From NCBI GenBank assembly GCA_964470055.1, contig CAYXZZ010000021.1, forward strand, positions 1 to 23,035: DNA of 23,035 bases, read 5' to 3'. The DNA comes from JAEDES01 sp964470055 (GTDB taxonomy: Bacteria > Bacillota_I > Bacilli_A > RF39 > UBA660). Positions within the stretch are counted from its first letter, which is position 1. Each line of letters starts with the position of its first letter. Made by a program: the position numbers and the translations under genes. This document shows positions 22,956 to 23,035 of the stretch, piece after piece. The notes under the pieces were generated by a model that saw nothing but the letters and a program-made list of their open reading frames with translations, made no database searches and had not been told where the DNA came from.

Positions 22956-23035
22956 TAAAATGTTGATTTTTTAGAATTTTGTATAAATGGAAATATTAAG
23001 TGTCCGCACATTTCATTACCTAAAATGTAAGTTTT
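22956..23035. other. Edge of the expected rpmH-dnaA/oriC region
   Basis: These 80 AT-rich bases carry no gene. By gene order the replication origin and dnaA should follow to the right. I see no clear DnaA box (TTATCCACA type) within the part that is present, so origin function is not shown here. Confidence 0.4.

Noticed and set aside
22956..23035. DnaA boxes or an origin at the right edge
   Set aside because: The position is right for oriC, but words such as TGTCCGCACA are too far from the DnaA box consensus to call.

Overview
The window is a compact, AT-rich stretch of a low-GC Gram-positive (Bacillota) chromosome. All 26 protein-coding genes I accept lie on the minus strand. Read from the right end leftward, the order is the classic origin-flanking order of Bacilli: rpmH, rnpA, yidC, jag/khpB, mnmE, mnmG, rsmG, a noc-like parB, parA (soj), parB (spo0J), a DUF951 gene, ychF, rpsF, ssb, rpsR, a gdpP-like gene, rplI, dnaB, walJ (yycJ), rlmH and ung. 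The right end stops about 140 bases upstream of rpmH, where dnaA and oriC would be expected. All genes therefore point away from the presumed origin, which is the leading-strand direction. Very low GC, short proteins, loss of several genes usual in this neighbourhood and near absence of TGA stops suggest a reduced host- or gut-associated Bacilli lineage related to Erysipelotrichia, RF39 or Mollicutes. This placement is inference. TGA is not used for Trp in any conserved gene.

Transcription units can be read from sigma-A-like promoters and intrinsic terminators. (1) rpmH-rnpA-yidC-jag, with a terminator-like hairpin after rpmH and a terminator at the jag stop. (2) mnmE-mnmG-rsmG. (3) noc-like parB alone. 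(4) parA-parB, perhaps reading on through DUF951 and an AbgT-family transporter to a strong terminator. (5) A GNAT acetyltransferase. (6) ychF, followed by a divergent YfiH/PgeF-like gene. (7) rpsF-ssb-rpsR, with a structured leader that resembles the S6:S18 autoregulatory RNA. (8) gdpP-like, rplI, dnaB, an M23 peptidase, walJ, rlmH and ung, seven tightly packed or overlapping genes. (9) A 496-residue protein with its own near-perfect promoter at the left end.

Most of the window is housekeeping: membrane protein insertion, RNase P, tRNA wobble modification, rRNA methylation, chromosome segregation, replication and uracil repair. The least ordinary items are the left-end protein, whose central region resembles the HopA1-effector/lanthipeptide-lyase type fold; a noc-like ParB with a disordered insertion of roughly 190 residues and no amphipathic N-terminus; a GdpP reduced to its bare DHH-DHHA1 phosphodiesterase with an altered GGGGH motif; loss of walRKHI next to walJ, with a LysM-G5-M23 cell-wall enzyme in their place; a 40-residue bL34; and a YfiH-like protein missing a metal-site His. 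No mobile elements, CRISPR arrays, tRNA or rRNA genes were seen. No intergenic gap exceeds 300 bases.
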